This document shows positions 9,050 to 17,602 of a DNA stretch of 61,261 nucleotides, in pieces (within the stretch, counting starts at the first letter, position 1; each line of letters starts with the position of its first letter). This DNA is from Bacillus paramycoides. Lineage in GTDB: Bacteria; Bacillota; Bacilli; Bacillales; Bacillaceae_G. The notes beneath the pieces are model-generated. The model did not search any database. It had not been told where the DNA came from and saw nothing but the letters and a program-made list of their open reading frames with translations. The position numbers and the translations under genes were made by a program. Location of the stretch: positions 1-61,261 of the forward strand of contig NZ_MAOI01000102.1 in assembly GCF_001884235.1 (NCBI RefSeq). Reading direction: 5' to 3'.

Positions 9050-9638
9050 TCACATCTTATTTAATAAACGGATTGGAAAAATCCATATATTTCTATCTAT
9101 TCCTTGTGTATCCTCTTGGATCTCTTGAAAAGGCTGCTTTACAAGCCCTACTCTCCACATAAAGATGTGCTTTCCCGTTTCAAATGCTTCAAATAAATAA
9201 ACATCTACTCCATTTCCTCTAGATTCATATAGAGTCTTATTTTGATTCCCTTCTAAGACTTGATCTTCTTCTTGGCCCATCCCTGTGTAATATATCCTCA
9301 TCCCAGCGATCATCGTAAATACCTTTTGTATGATCAGAGAATAAAACTAAAGTGTTTGTTTTTTTCGATTGTCTCATTCCTCCCATATTCCCACATTTAA
9401 ATATTCTAGAGATTTCTTTATTATCATATTCTTTATCAATGACCATTGAATGAATTTCTTCTCTCATTCTTTGATACCATTCTTTTACTCGCTCTATATC
9501 ATACTCTTTTTCAAGATTTACAATTCCCTTAAATGGAAGTCCCTCTTTTTCCATAGCAAGTAATGAATCTTTTGCTATATTAAAGTAGTCCATTAACTCT
9601 ATTTGGTTTACTATTTTTTCTGTTCTAATTACTCTCAA
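9050..9638 (-). pseudogene. Frameshifted ScoMcrA/SRA-type restriction protein
   Basis: Two overlapping minus-strand frames (9237-9638 and 9050-9313) join into one protein of about 190 residues by a shift near 9297. The first ends correctly at DHTKGIYDDRWDEDILH; the second continues YTGMGQEEDQVLEGNQNKTL, then GVDVYLFEAF and HIFMWRVGLV. This is the SRA-like fold found in type IV restriction enzymes such as ScoMcrA that read modified DNA. The HNH nuclease domain that usually follows is absent. One base change would restore the frame, so sequencing error or phase variation should be considered against true decay. Confidence 0.7.
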
Positions 9639-9913
9639 CCTACTTTACCATTTTTTTCATTTATTAATAATTAACCTATCTTAAATATAAACCGTTTTCA
9701 AGTAATTCCTATCATGAAAAAAAATAAGATTTTTTATATTCTTATAACCACCTAAAAACTATAATGACCAACACAATAAAATACATTCGATTATTCCAAT
9801 ACAAACAATATTAAGCGGTATGATAATGATATATTTAAAAAAGGATATATGGGAAGAGATTAACAAATAACTTTTTAAACGTCTACATGTTATTTAACCA
9901 ATATAAAAATGTA

Positions 9914-9940
9914 AAAAGGAGTGGGCAACCCACTCCTTTT
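9914..9940. terminator. Bidirectional terminator
   Basis: A 12-bp stem (aaaaggagtggg / cccactcctttt) around a caa loop, with A and T runs on both sides. Confidence 0.85.
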
Positions 9941-9983
9941 ATCACGAAAACATATTTTTTCTTTCAAATAAAATCTAATCAAA

Positions 9984-10604
9984 TTAATACGAATAACCTT
10001 GTTTTCCCATAATTATTTCCAATACTTTTCTTACATTTCCATCAAGTATTATAGTGACTCCTGGCGTTAGTTCATCAGTTTCTTCATTTTTAAATGTTTC
10101 TTTTATCCTAGTTAATTTATTTTCTTGTATAACTTAATCCTCTCTAACTAAATAGCCATTATTCTTATCTTCCCAGTATCTATACTCATAGAGTACTTGT
10201 TCATCAAATCGCTGTAAATAACCTCTCCAGTTATTCGGAATATATTCTTCAAAAGATATTGATTCCGGATAATTAGAATAAAAAATTAAACGTTCAAAAT
10301 CTATCAAGAAACATGGATTATAATCATAATAGGCTTCTTCTCTATTAGTTCTTAGTTCCCTTAAAAATTCTAACCTAATATCTTCTGTAAATACTTCATA
10401 TTTTTCTATTCTATCTAAAAAGTTAGCTATTGTAGTCTCATTTAAAATACTAATGCCTTTTCTTTCTTCTGGATATTCACTAGGAGAGTACCCAGCTTGA
10501 TTATAATCTAAATACCATAAATCCGGTTCAGTTATATACCAATTGAACTTATTTTTATATTTTACACCTACTATAATATTTTCTACATATAAAGGCTTAA
10601 TCAT
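9984..10604 (-). pseudogene. Immunity-like protein gene split by an in-frame TAA
   Basis: The reading frame starts MIKPLYVENIIVGVKYKNKF and runs 156 codons to TAA at 10134-10136. It then continues in the same frame for another 49 codons (VIQENKLTRIKETF, DELTPGVTIILDGN, VRKVLEIIMGKQGYSY) to the stop at 9984. The whole would be about 206 residues, acidic and rich in Tyr/Trp like many polymorphic-toxin immunity proteins. Just upstream on the same strand lies a short toxin-tail fragment, which supports that role. The family is not recognised. Either the shorter product is used or the gene is dead. Confidence 0.6.
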
Positions 10605-10622
10605 TTTATGAGTTCTCCTCTC

Positions 10623-10748
10623 TTACTTAATAAGTTTAGCATTTTGGCCATATTCTACCAACCACCGCCTAATAGGGTCAGGTAATTCTTATGCAACACC
10701 TTCAAATCCATATTTATCAAAAAACATCCGAAAGTAAACTTTTAATAA
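10623..10748 (-). pseudogene. C-terminal fragment of a possible polymorphic toxin
   Basis: One minus-strand frame reads VYFRMFFDKYGFEGVA, a TAA, then ELPDPIRRWLVEYGQNAKLI and a lysine before the stop at 10623. No N-terminus remains. Placement directly before an immunity-like gene on the same strand is the usual toxin-then-immunity order, so it is read as an orphan toxin tail. Confidence 0.45.
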
Positions 10749-10855
10749 TTAGTTTACATTCATCTCCTACTAAATACTGACTTCATCCCAATTACCCTGA
10801 TATCCTCAAAATACAAAATAAAAGTATGCATTCAAAACACTGTAAATAAAGAGTT

Positions 10856-11425
10856 GTGAAATCCATGAACAAAAAATCACATCTCATTGATGTCCAACCT
10901 ATCCGTATCAAAGATATGAAATGGGCCCTTAAACGTCATTGTTCCGAACGAGACTATATCCTCTTTCTGATTGGTATTCATACAGGATTGCGTGTAAGTG
11001 ATCTACTCCAACTAGAGACACAAACCATAGTAAAACTAAAACAAAAAAAGAGAAAAGAATTCAAAATAAAAGAAGGAAAAACGAAGAAAGAACGAATGAT
11101 TAACTTAACTTCTATTTTTGATGAAGTTTTTTTGTATGCCCAAACATTAGAAAGTACCTGGTTATTCCCTTCTCGAAAAGGAGACAAATCCATTAGTAAG
11201 GTTCAAGCATATCGACAATTGTAAAAAGCTGCAGATTTTGCCGACATAGAGTCCATTGGTACCCACATCATGCGCAAAACCTTCGGATATTGGTTCTATA
11301 AACAAACAAAAGATGTTGATATGTTACAAGAAATACTAAATCATAGCACTCCACAAATTACTCTTAAATATATTGGAATCAATAAAGAAGAAAAAGATAA
11401 TATACTAGATAATTTCTATATTTAA
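10856..11425 (+). pseudogene. Tyrosine recombinase (integrase) with internal stop
   Basis: Starts GTG 10856 or ATG 10865. The first 122 codons carry the first catalytic arginine (IHTGLRVSDLLQL) and the lysine strand (EGKTKKERMINL), then TAA at 11222-11224. The same frame continues with HIMRKTFGYW (H-x-x-R), LNHSTPQITLKYIG (second His and the tyrosine nucleophile) and ends at 11425. All catalytic residues survive, only the single nonsense codon breaks it. It is a short, catalytic-domain-only integrase without an arm-binding domain and fits a phage or island remnant. Confidence 0.8.
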
Positions 11426-11467
11426 TCACATATAATCAGTATAAAGAAAAATAACATAATTATAGTT

Positions 11468-11504
11468 AGGGAATGCTTGTAAACTGATCTATACTGCATT
11501 CCCT
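11468..11504 (+). terminator. Terminator behind the integrase
   Basis: 9-bp stem agggaatgc / gcattccct with a 19-base loop; only weak T content after it. Confidence 0.5.
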
Positions 11505-11520
11505 TATTCTATGTATGCTA

Positions 11521-11725
11521 CACTCTTATTCGCCTTTTCCTAACAGTAGAACCACGAATCTTGGCGAAGACATTAGTTTTTGTCCTGTCCGGGAATCCGT
11601 CCTCGCTTTTTATTCCACGAGCCTCCGAACCCTCATCGTCAAGGAACTTTCGCGGAATAAACGCCAGGACTCAGCGAATCACTTCTTAAATTGATGAGCA
11701 TATGTTGTGACAGAACCAACTGAAA
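11521..11725 (-). other. Structured GC-rich non-coding segment
   Basis: No frame of note. The region is clearly richer in G and C than its surroundings and holds an 11-bp pairing between 11610-11620 and 11650-11660. Read as minus-strand RNA the only odd pair is a G-U wobble; read as plus-strand RNA it is a mismatch, favouring a minus-strand transcript. Not recognised as a known RNA. Confidence 0.35.
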
Positions 11726-11730
11726 ATGGA

Positions 11731-11766
11731 AACGGCAAGCGGGTGCACTCCACTTGCCGTTTTTTC
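11731..11766. terminator. Terminator of the lipoprotein gene
   Basis: aacggcaag / cttgccgtt stem with a 13-base loop, A and T runs at the edges; it overlaps the last codon of the minus-strand lipoprotein gene and works in either direction. Confidence 0.7.
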
Positions 11767-12145
11767 ATAGCTTAGTATGTATTTGAATTTCTTTTGCTTT
11801 CTCTTCTTCACCCTTCACACGTACAATTAAATCATATGATCCGGATTTTGGCGCTTCAAAAGAAAGCAAACCTTCTTTTTGAGAAGTGACTGCTTCTTCA
11901 TAAATAACCTTATCATCTTTTGTAACTTGCAATAAAATCGTACCTTCTTCAACCGCTGCTTCATAAGGGATTTCCACATTTCCTTTTTCAGCTTTAAGCG
12001 TTTGCACATCGTAATACCCTTGCAGGGAACCAATTTTTAAAGTCGTTTCGCCATTTTTTTGAACCTTTGTGACTTTTGTTGCTGTATTGCATGCGCTTAA
12101 CAATACAACAAGAGTGAGAATCAGAAATAAACGTAGTAATTTCAT
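11765..12145 (-). CDS. Small secreted lipoprotein
   Basis: 126 residues with a lipoprotein signal (MKLLRLFLILTLVVLLSAC, lipobox LSAC with Cys19 as the lipidated residue). The mature part of about 107 residues looks like a single beta-sandwich with regular strands (GSYDLIVRVKGEEEKAKEI). It would sit on the outer face of the membrane. No family is recognised. Ribosome site aaaggggaatcttt precedes ATG. Confidence 0.85.
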   Translation of the reverse strand: MKLLRLFLILTLVVLLSACNTATKVTKVQKNGETTLKIGSLQGYYDVQTLKAEKGNVEIPYEAAVEEGTILLQVTKDDKVIYEEAVTSQKEGLLSFEAPKSGSYDLIVRVKGEEEKAKEIQIHTKL

Positions 12146-12227
12146 AAAGATTCCCCTTTCTTTAAATATATATATGTATTAAAATTCATTATTTAACTAT
12201 TTCAAAAACACCAACAACTTAAAAGAA

Positions 12228-12512
12228 TCACTGCTTTTCTTCAATTTCTTTTTTAAATAATTTTTGAAACTCTAATTCTGTTTCATTAATAAAACCAAGA
12301 TGTAAAACACTAGAGATATCTTCATGATTCAAAAAGAAATTGTACTCCGAAGAAATATTACCATGAGGAAAATAACAACATACATAATCCCATGTTTTCT
12401 TTGTTTTAGAATCCATCTGTCTTCTTCCATAAACCATTAATGGATGTTCCCAATCTTTAAACATTACAACAGAACCTATTGGAGGTAATTCTAACTCTAA
12501 ATTTTGTCCCAT
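12228..12512 (-). CDS. DUF4176 family protein
   Basis: A 94-residue product from ATG 12510-12512, which has the strong site aagggggg upstream; longer in-frame starts lack one. The sequence LPPIGSVVMFKDWEHPLMVY, then WDYVCCYFPHGNI and EYNFFLNHEDI, follows the DUF4176 pattern. DUF4176 genes commonly lie in type VII secretion/LXG toxin cassettes in Firmicutes. Its first 16 bp overlap the end of the membrane-protein gene upstream, and a toxin-like tail lies just beyond that, so this is probably what is left of such a cassette. Confidence 0.8.
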   Translation of the reverse strand: MGQNLELELPPIGSVVMFKDWEHPLMVYGRRQMDSKTKKTWDYVCCYFPHGNISSEYNFFLNHEDISSVLHLGFINETELEFQKLFKKEIEEKQ

Positions 12513-12724
12513 CTTATTTCCCCCCTTCTTAAAATAGCTTTTTTTACAATAAAATAAATAATAGAGAATAGTAAACAAGCTCCAATTGTACCGAAGGTTG
12601 CAACTGAAATTTTCCCTGCTAATGATTCATTTGGATCTAATGCATTAGGTAAAACTGTACCGAAAATTGCAATGCAAGCTAATATAACCATAAAATATTT
12701 TAAAATTTTCACTTTCTTAGTCAT
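12497..12724 (-). CDS. Small two-helix membrane protein
   Basis: 75 residues with hydrophobic segments at about 10-28 (YFMVILACIAIFGTVL) and 38-63. It is translationally coupled to DUF4176 by overlap and sits right behind the toxin-like tail. By position it could be the immunity protein of that toxin, as many LXG immunity proteins are small membrane proteins; the sequence itself does not prove it. Confidence 0.7.
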   Translation of the reverse strand: MTKKVKILKYFMVILACIAIFGTVLPNALDPNESLAGKISVATFGTIGACLLFSIIYFIVKKAILRRGEIRWDKI

Positions 12725-12738
12725 ACTAATTTTCTCCT

Positions 12739-12960
12739 TTATTCTTTAATAGCAAATTCTCCACCAAATCCCCATAAACCTACACCAGGACCAAATGGTG
12801 CATGGAATTTTATTCCGATTTTTCCAACTTCTAAAGATCCTCCGACTGTCCCAAGTGACGCCGATCCTCCAATTTGTAATTTTTTATCAGAAAATGGAAG
12901 AGGAATTTTTATAGCACTCTCACATTTTACTAGAGTAGCTTCAGCTCCTATATGTAAAGT
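12739..12960 (-). pseudogene. C-terminal remnant of an LXG-type toxin
   Basis: One open minus-strand frame ends at TAA 12739 and reads HIGAEATLVKCESAIKIPLP, then LQIGGSASLGTVGGSL and FHAPFGPGVGLWGFGGEF. The glycine-rich amphipathic tail followed by a small membrane protein and DUF4176 is the arrangement of LXG toxin loci. No start or LXG domain is present: the frame runs into a truncated TetR gene on the other strand near 12960. Confidence 0.5.
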
Positions 12961-13221
12961 AGGCGAAGGACAATTTGATTCAAAATTGGCAGAGGAATAT
13001 CGTACTCGATATTTCTAGCCCCGTCGACTGCAAGCAAAGCAACTTCTGGAGAAGGAAATCCAAAGAGGAGAATTGAGAGAAAACCTCGATGTTGAATTAA
13101 GCATTGATGTCATTTACGGACCAATTTTCTATCGGTTGCTAGTAACCGGTGAAAAGTTGAATGATTCCTATTATGTACATCACTTAGTAACAAGCGCATT
13201 CGAGGGAATACGATTAACATG
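12960..13221 (+). pseudogene. Truncated TetR-family regulator, C-terminal half
   Basis: Plus-strand frame GEGQFDSKLAEEYRTRYF, then TAG, then PRRLQAKQLLEKEIQRGELR and LDVELSIDVIYGPIFYRLLV to a stop at 13221. This is the ligand-domain end typical of TetR/AcrR proteins. The DNA-binding half is gone, and the TAG sits where a Glu is common in relatives. The break point at about 12960 abuts the toxin tail, so one deletion probably joined two unrelated genes tail to tail. Confidence 0.7.
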
Positions 13222-13308
13222 AATAACATTCGAAAAAAGACTTAAATACTCCCTCCTCCTATACGGATAGAATTTCTCTTAACTTAATAAATAAGATATT
13301 TAATTTTT

Positions 13309-13448
13309 TAGGCTGATGTATTTGGGGCGGCCCCCCACATACATCAGCTTAAGAGTTGAGAATTACCCTAAAAGAATCAACATACAAAAAAATTCGTTCT
13401 GGGGGTAATTAAAAATCTTAGCTTGATAGCGATGGGGTTCCGCCCACA
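13309..13448. repeat. bcr-like repeat, complete copy
   Basis: Starts with a GC-rich hairpin (gatgtatttggggcgg / ccccacatacatc), contains ttcgttctgggggtaatt and closes with aatcttagcttgatagcgatgg as in the other copies. Confidence 0.65.
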
Positions 13449-13641
13449 TTTTAACGAAAGCATACGCTAAGACCGTTTTTAAAAGTGAACTCTCATCTTT
13501 GCTACTGTAAAAATACAACTATCTCCCCGAAAGAGGTGCTAGTTGACGTAAAATTCGTTAACGGTAGTAAAAAAAGCTCAATTCTTATCTTTTTTCAAAT
13601 AAGATTTCAGTAATCCATTTATGAGCATAATAACTTATTTA

Positions 13642-14277
13642 TTAATTTGCTGTACTCTTTTTTGAGTAATATACTGAAAGTAAATTAAACTCCACATGCA
13701 AAAATATTGAAAAAATAATTGATAGTGAGTAATCCGTAATCATACCATATATGATTCCCCCTAAAAATGCGAACAGCATAAATTTTATGCTAGTCTGATT
13801 AAAGCTGTAATATTGTAAGTGAGCTACAGCGAATAGAAAGGAAGATATTAGGATCGGTACCGTAATTGGTATGTAAGCTATTTCATAAAAAGGGTATATT
13901 GGGAATGAATTGTTAAGTATTGGTATAATCATCCCTCTGAAAATTACTTCTTCAAAAATAGGATACATAATTACAAAGTTTAAGATATTCTTTTTCCCGA
14001 TTGGATTATATCCTGAGTATCGAGAAATGAAAATATTCGTTATCGCGGCAATCAAGATTAATAGAACAATTGGTTCGTAGTGAATTGGTAAATGGAATAC
14101 ATAATTATCTTCATAAAAATAACCAATTACTGTCAGCAGTGTTCCCCATGTATAAATAATTTCATTTTCTATCTTTCGGTACAACGTTCTTCCAATAATA
14201 ATGCCAACTGTAATATCAACAATTTTATATGAAAAAGCTAATAAAACAGCAAGTACCAAAGCAATAAAGTAGCTCAT
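13642..14277 (-). CDS. CPBP (Abi) family intramembrane metalloprotease
   Basis: 211 residues with about six membrane segments. All CPBP motifs are present: EEVIFRG (EExxxR, about residues 109-115), FLFAVAHLQYY (FxxxH, about 147-157) and HVEFN near the C-terminus. These proteases cleave within the membrane, and in Gram-positive bacteria often act in bacteriocin self-immunity or protein maturation. No bacteriocin gene is visible next to it, so its substrate is open. It stands alone between a repeat and a terminator. Confidence 0.88.
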   Translation of the reverse strand: MSYFIALVLAVLLAFSYKIVDITVGIIIGRTLYRKIENEIIYTWGTLLTVIGYFYEDNYVFHLPIHYEPIVLLILIAAITNIFISRYSGYNPIGKKNILNFVIMYPIFEEVIFRGMIIPILNNSFPIYPFYEIAYIPITVPILISSFLFAVAHLQYYSFNQTSIKFMLFAFLGGIIYGMITDYSLSIIFSIFLHVEFNLLSVYYSKKSTAN

Positions 14278-14473
14278 ATCGATTTATCACCCCATCTCAC
14301 AAGGAATTCCTTTGCAATTCATGCATTTAATTGACATCCAGCACTACTTGATTTTTAAATATTTTCCCTCTATTTTAAAATTTTACCATATAATGATAAT
14401 TTGAAGTGAGAAAGATTAGTTGTATATCCTATTCATGTGAGGTTAACATAACGTAACATTATTGGTAACAAAC

Positions 14474-14509
14474 AAAAAACTCATTCTTTTTCACAAAAAT
14501 GAGTTTTTT
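14474..14509. terminator. Bidirectional terminator
   Basis: aaaaaactcatt / aatgagtttttt, 12-bp stem and 12-base loop, 40 bp beyond the stop of the His/Cys-repeat gene. Confidence 0.85.
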
Positions 14510-14548
14510 ATAAAATCCCTTATTAAAAACTAAAAATTATGAACTTTT

Positions 14549-14788
14549 TTACCAATGGTTATGATGTTTGTGTTCACAACAACGGTTATGATGTTTATGT
14601 TCACAACAATTGTTATGGTGTTTATGTTCACAACAACGGTTATGATGTTTGTGTTCACAACAACGGTTATGATGTTTATGTTCACAACAACGATTATGAT
14701 GTTTGTGTTCACAACAACGATTATGATGTTTGTGTTCACAACAATTGTTATGGTGTTTATGCTTACAACAATTATTATTCAAACCCAT
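14549..14788 (-). CDS. His/Cys-rich nonapeptide-repeat protein
   Basis: 79 residues from ATG 14786-14788 behind a good ribosome site (gaggaggtataaaa). After MGLNNN the protein is eight tandem copies of CCEHKHHNR with small changes (K for E in the first, N for R in two), ending HW. The coding DNA is a 27-bp tandem repeat. With 16 Cys and more than 30 His it should bind soft or borderline metals such as Zn, Cu or Ni. No signal peptide is present. It could be a metal store or a spore-coat component; neither is shown. Its own terminator follows, so it is monocistronic. Confidence 0.75.
   Translation of the reverse strand: MGLNNNCCKHKHHNNCCEHKHHNRCCEHKHHNRCCEHKHHNRCCEHKHHNRCCEHKHHNNCCEHKHHNRCCEHKHHNHW
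14556..14775. repeat. 27-bp tandem repeat within the His/Cys gene
   Basis: About eight direct, contiguous 27-bp units (ttatgatgtttgtgttcaca plus caacgg, with few variants). Unit number could change by slipped replication. Confidence 0.9.
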
Positions 14789-14872
14789 TTTTATACCTCC
14801 TCTCAAACAAGAGTTATATTATTCTATGTTTTAATAGGAAGTATGCTTGTTTGCTAACCTATATTGAATTTA

Positions 14873-14906
14873 TAAAAAAACTTCTATGAATAAATATTCA
14901 TAGAAG
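14873..14906 (-). terminator. Minus-strand terminator
   Basis: 11-bp perfect stem cttctatgaat / attcatagaag with a 4-base loop; on the minus strand it is followed by seven T. Confidence 0.75.
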
Positions 14907-14929
14907 TTAACATAACGTCTCATTATCAG

Positions 14930-15008
14930 TAGTCAACGATGCATAAAATTTTCATTCTGGGGGTAATTAAAAATCTTAGCTTGATGGTGATGTGGTGGTC
15001 CCCCTATT
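14930..15008. repeat. bcr-like repeat, half copy
   Basis: attatcagtagtcaacgatg, ttttcattctgggggtaatt and atcttagcttgatggtgatg match the copy at 61005-61145 and the right half of 13309-13448. Confidence 0.65.
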
Positions 15009-15152
15009 AGGATATTTTTTTTTTAACAACTCACCACGTAATGCTCTTTTTTTACAAGTCATGAAATTATGATTATATGCCTTTATGTATTTACGTTAAC
15101 GTATATAACTGTTTTTCCACCCCGCACACGAGAAGTGCATAGTATAAATAAT

Positions 15153-15192
15153 AAAAAAAGCAGAAAATCACTCGCGATTTCCTGCTTTTTTT
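15153..15192. terminator. Terminator of the L,D-transpeptidase gene
   Basis: aaaaaaagcaggaaatc-type stem (minus-strand reading) with a short loop and seven T, about 50 bp beyond the stop at 15244. Confidence 0.85.
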
Positions 15193-15243
15193 ATAAATTT
15201 AAGTTCTTGATATATACATCGCTTCACGCGAGGTTGCTATTTA

Positions 15244-16689
15244 CTAGTACACGATAACCGGTTCATTAGTGCTTAAATTATCATACACAGTTTTTGCAAT
15301 ACTAGGAGAAAGGTTAACACATCCGCCCGATCCCCCCGTTAAATAGGCATTATTTGCCCAGTTTGTTCGCCAGCCGGCATCGTGGAACCCTTGGCCGCTA
15401 TTTGTGAACGGAGCCCAGTAATCTACTTTAACGGAATAATCAGGTTTACCTACTGCACTGCCTTTGAGTGTGTACGGTGATCGTTTATAAAGGACGTACC
15501 ACACACCTGGTGATGTATCTTCACCCGTGCTATGTTTACCAGTTACTACATTTGTTGTGACTGCTAAATTTCCATCTTTGTAAATCCAAATTTGTTGCTC
15601 TGCAATTGAAACTTCCGCATACGTGTCTCCGATGCCATTATTCGATGTTGTTTCATAACCGATGCCTTCTTTATCCCAGCCATTTCCATGAATATTAGAA
15701 GCAGAAAGCGATTTTTCACCTTTTTCAAAGGCTTGTTGAACTTGCTTTGTTTCTTTTTCAACATCTAGTGCCCAGCCATAGCCTTGTCCTTTTACTGATA
15801 TGACCGAACCAGAATGGGTTTTAAATGCGAAGTCTTTATTTAATGTTGATTTAGCATTATTAATTTCAGCAATCTTATTCTTAATGTCCCTCGCATCGAT
15901 TGTAACTTTCATATCCTTTGATATAGAGGCATTTTGAATTAAATCTTTCGCTTTTAAAGGATAAACTTCATTCTGTACCTTATAATCAACGGACTGTTGA
16001 AGAAGTTCCTGTAATGCTTGCTCCTCTTTTTTGACAATCGGATTGTCTTCTTTAATAGGCTGTATGTATGCAGACTTCAGATGAATTTCGCTTTTATACT
16101 TCTGCTTGTCGTAATCTTTCAATAGGCTAGTAACGTCATACTGTTTTCCGTCAACGCTTTTCGAGATAACAATTTTTCCTTGTTCGAGCTTCGCCATAGC
16201 ATCTTGAGGCGCTTTTAATTTTTTATTCATCGAGACGAGCGTTTCTTCTACAAGTTTTTTCATCGTTTCGCTACGATATTGATCCGCCTTTTCCGGTAGC
16301 AGTGAATAATTTGTTTCCTTTGAGGAAGGGAAAAATGTCCACTGGCTTTTTAATAGTTTCTTAACTTGAGACAGCTCTTTTTCCGTAAGTTCCATTTGCG
16401 TATCTTTTTCATCTAAAATTTGTTGTTGACCGACATAGACTTTGTTTTCTAGTCCAGATGTGTTTAATTTCTGTATTGCCTGATCAGCGGTCAGACCATC
16501 GACTTTTGTGTCATTAATCGTAACATTTGAATTGAAGTGGGTTGCCTGATAATAACTCATTCCCCCAATGAGAAGTGCAATTATACCGCCACCCGCTGCG
16601 ATAAGCTTCCAATTTGTAAAACGTTTGCTTGATCTCACCCGTTTTTTATCAATTTCTTCAACTGATTCATTTATTGTGTTGTTGTTCAT
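15244..16689 (-). CDS. Membrane-anchored L,D-transpeptidase (YkuD) with peptidoglycan-binding domain
   Basis: 481 residues. A short basic cytoplasmic tail and one membrane helix (about 29-48, LIAAGGGIIALLIGGMSYY) are followed by a peptidoglycan-binding region (about 75-340, PG_binding_4-like) and the YkuD catalytic domain (about 355-481). The active site is seen as QGFHDAGWR and then YLTGGSGGCVNLSP, with Cys as nucleophile. Such enzymes make 3-3 peptide cross-links or attach groups to the wall, independent of penicillin-binding proteins. The layout resembles Bacillus ErfK/YbiS-like proteins. Start ATG lies behind tggaggaatag. Confidence 0.92.
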   Translation of the reverse strand: MNNNTINESVEEIDKKRVRSSKRFTNWKLIAAGGGIIALLIGGMSYYQATHFNSNVTINDTKVDGLTADQAIQKLNTSGLENKVYVGQQQILDEKDTQMELTEKELSQVKKLLKSQWTFFPSSKETNYSLLPEKADQYRSETMKKLVEETLVSMNKKLKAPQDAMAKLEQGKIVISKSVDGKQYDVTSLLKDYDKQKYKSEIHLKSAYIQPIKEDNPIVKKEEQALQELLQQSVDYKVQNEVYPLKAKDLIQNASISKDMKVTIDARDIKNKIAEINNAKSTLNKDFAFKTHSGSVISVKGQGYGWALDVEKETKQVQQAFEKGEKSLSASNIHGNGWDKEGIGYETTSNNGIGDTYAEVSIAEQQIWIYKDGNLAVTTNVVTGKHSTGEDTSPGVWYVLYKRSPYTLKGSAVGKPDYSVKVDYWAPFTNSGQGFHDAGWRTNWANNAYLTGGSGGCVNLSPSIAKTVYDNLSTNEPVIVY

Positions 16690-17061
16690 AAACTATTCCT
16701 CCAAATACATCAACGTCAATCGACTGTATACTAGTGTGTTTATATACTAATCCATTGATTAGTTTACCCTATTATTCTTAAATTTTCATTATTTTTTTAC
16801 CAGATTTTACAGAGTTGAGTCGATCTTTTTTTTTGCAATACCAAAGTGCAGGCAAATGCAAAGAAACATACACAGGCTTACTAACGTTTATATTCAATTT
16901 TATGGTTCTGGTTCAAAAAAAGTATGGAGTAATGATTTAGAAAAATTGATTCATGATTTAAAAACGAAAAAAATACTACAAAATAATCACATTAAATCAA
17001 ATCACCTATATTTACTTGTTCCATTTGTATTTGATACGTACCCGATTGATACTTAGCCATA
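16690..17061. other. Intergenic stretch, no firm gene
   Basis: An open frame at 16856-17056 has no ribosome site or known features. The motif ggttctggttcaaaa at about 16902 resembles the IS6-family terminal repeats found elsewhere in the window and may be a lone end. Confidence 0.35.
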
Positions 17062-17480
17062 TTGAGCTTTTCATCTATCAGCACATTCTTTTTCTCTATT
17101 TCTCTCTAATGTTTCCCAATAAAATTGATTCATTTCAGGCGTAATACCATCTTGCAGAATAGAAGCTGATATTTGTATTACACTCAGTAGTGTTTTCAAT
17201 TCATGTGAAACGCCTGCTGGATTCCAACACACAGCAAACCATTTCACAATAGCTTTTGTTTCTATATCTGATCGTTTTTCAAAGTTTTGATCATAAAACT
17301 CTCAAAATCCATCTTATATGCCATGCTGCGTCCATTCGGCTTATCCTTTTCTTCACGACTTTTAATTAAATATTCATTTTCATCTCTTTCTTCAATTTAC
17401 CGACGTAGTTCTCTTTTTAATGCTGAAGTCAATTGAATACGTTTCTGCCTTCTTTTCTCTCATTTTTAATAATTTTTTTG
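17062..17480 (-). pseudogene. Degraded gene of unknown family
   Basis: Minus-strand frames carry protein-like runs split by shifts and stops: RIQLTSALKRELRR, DENEYLIKSREEKDKPNGRS, MAYKMDFESFMIKTL, then GVSHELKTLLSVIQISAS and MNQFYWETLERNREKE to a stop near 17071. The SHELKTLLS segment resembles a histidine-kinase H box, but neighbouring kinase motifs are missing, so that is only a suggestion. Confidence 0.4.
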
Positions 17481-17602
17481 TAAATTAACAATACCCCGAA
17501 AAATAATCCTCGCCTATTTTTCATACTTTCTGGTTATTAGCCACAGTGTGAAGAATAAGAGCTTTTTTATATACAAATAATAGACCTAAAGGAGTTGTTG
17601 AC

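Noticed and set aside
12955-13010. Peptide YRVRYSS on the minus strand, similar to a Cry toxin block
   Set aside because: It lies at the junction where the plus strand clearly encodes the TetR C-terminus; no other Cry motifs are present.
14549-14788. CRISPR-like regular repeats
   Set aside because: The 27-bp units are directly adjacent with no spacers and encode a peptide repeat on the minus strand; no cas genes are near.
14539-14889. Plus-strand open frames over the 27-bp repeats
   Set aside because: They are mirror readings of the His/Cys repeat gene and lack ribosome sites; the minus frame has a strong one.
16856-17056. 66-codon plus-strand frame
   Set aside because: No ribosome site or family resemblance; it overlaps an IS-end-like motif.
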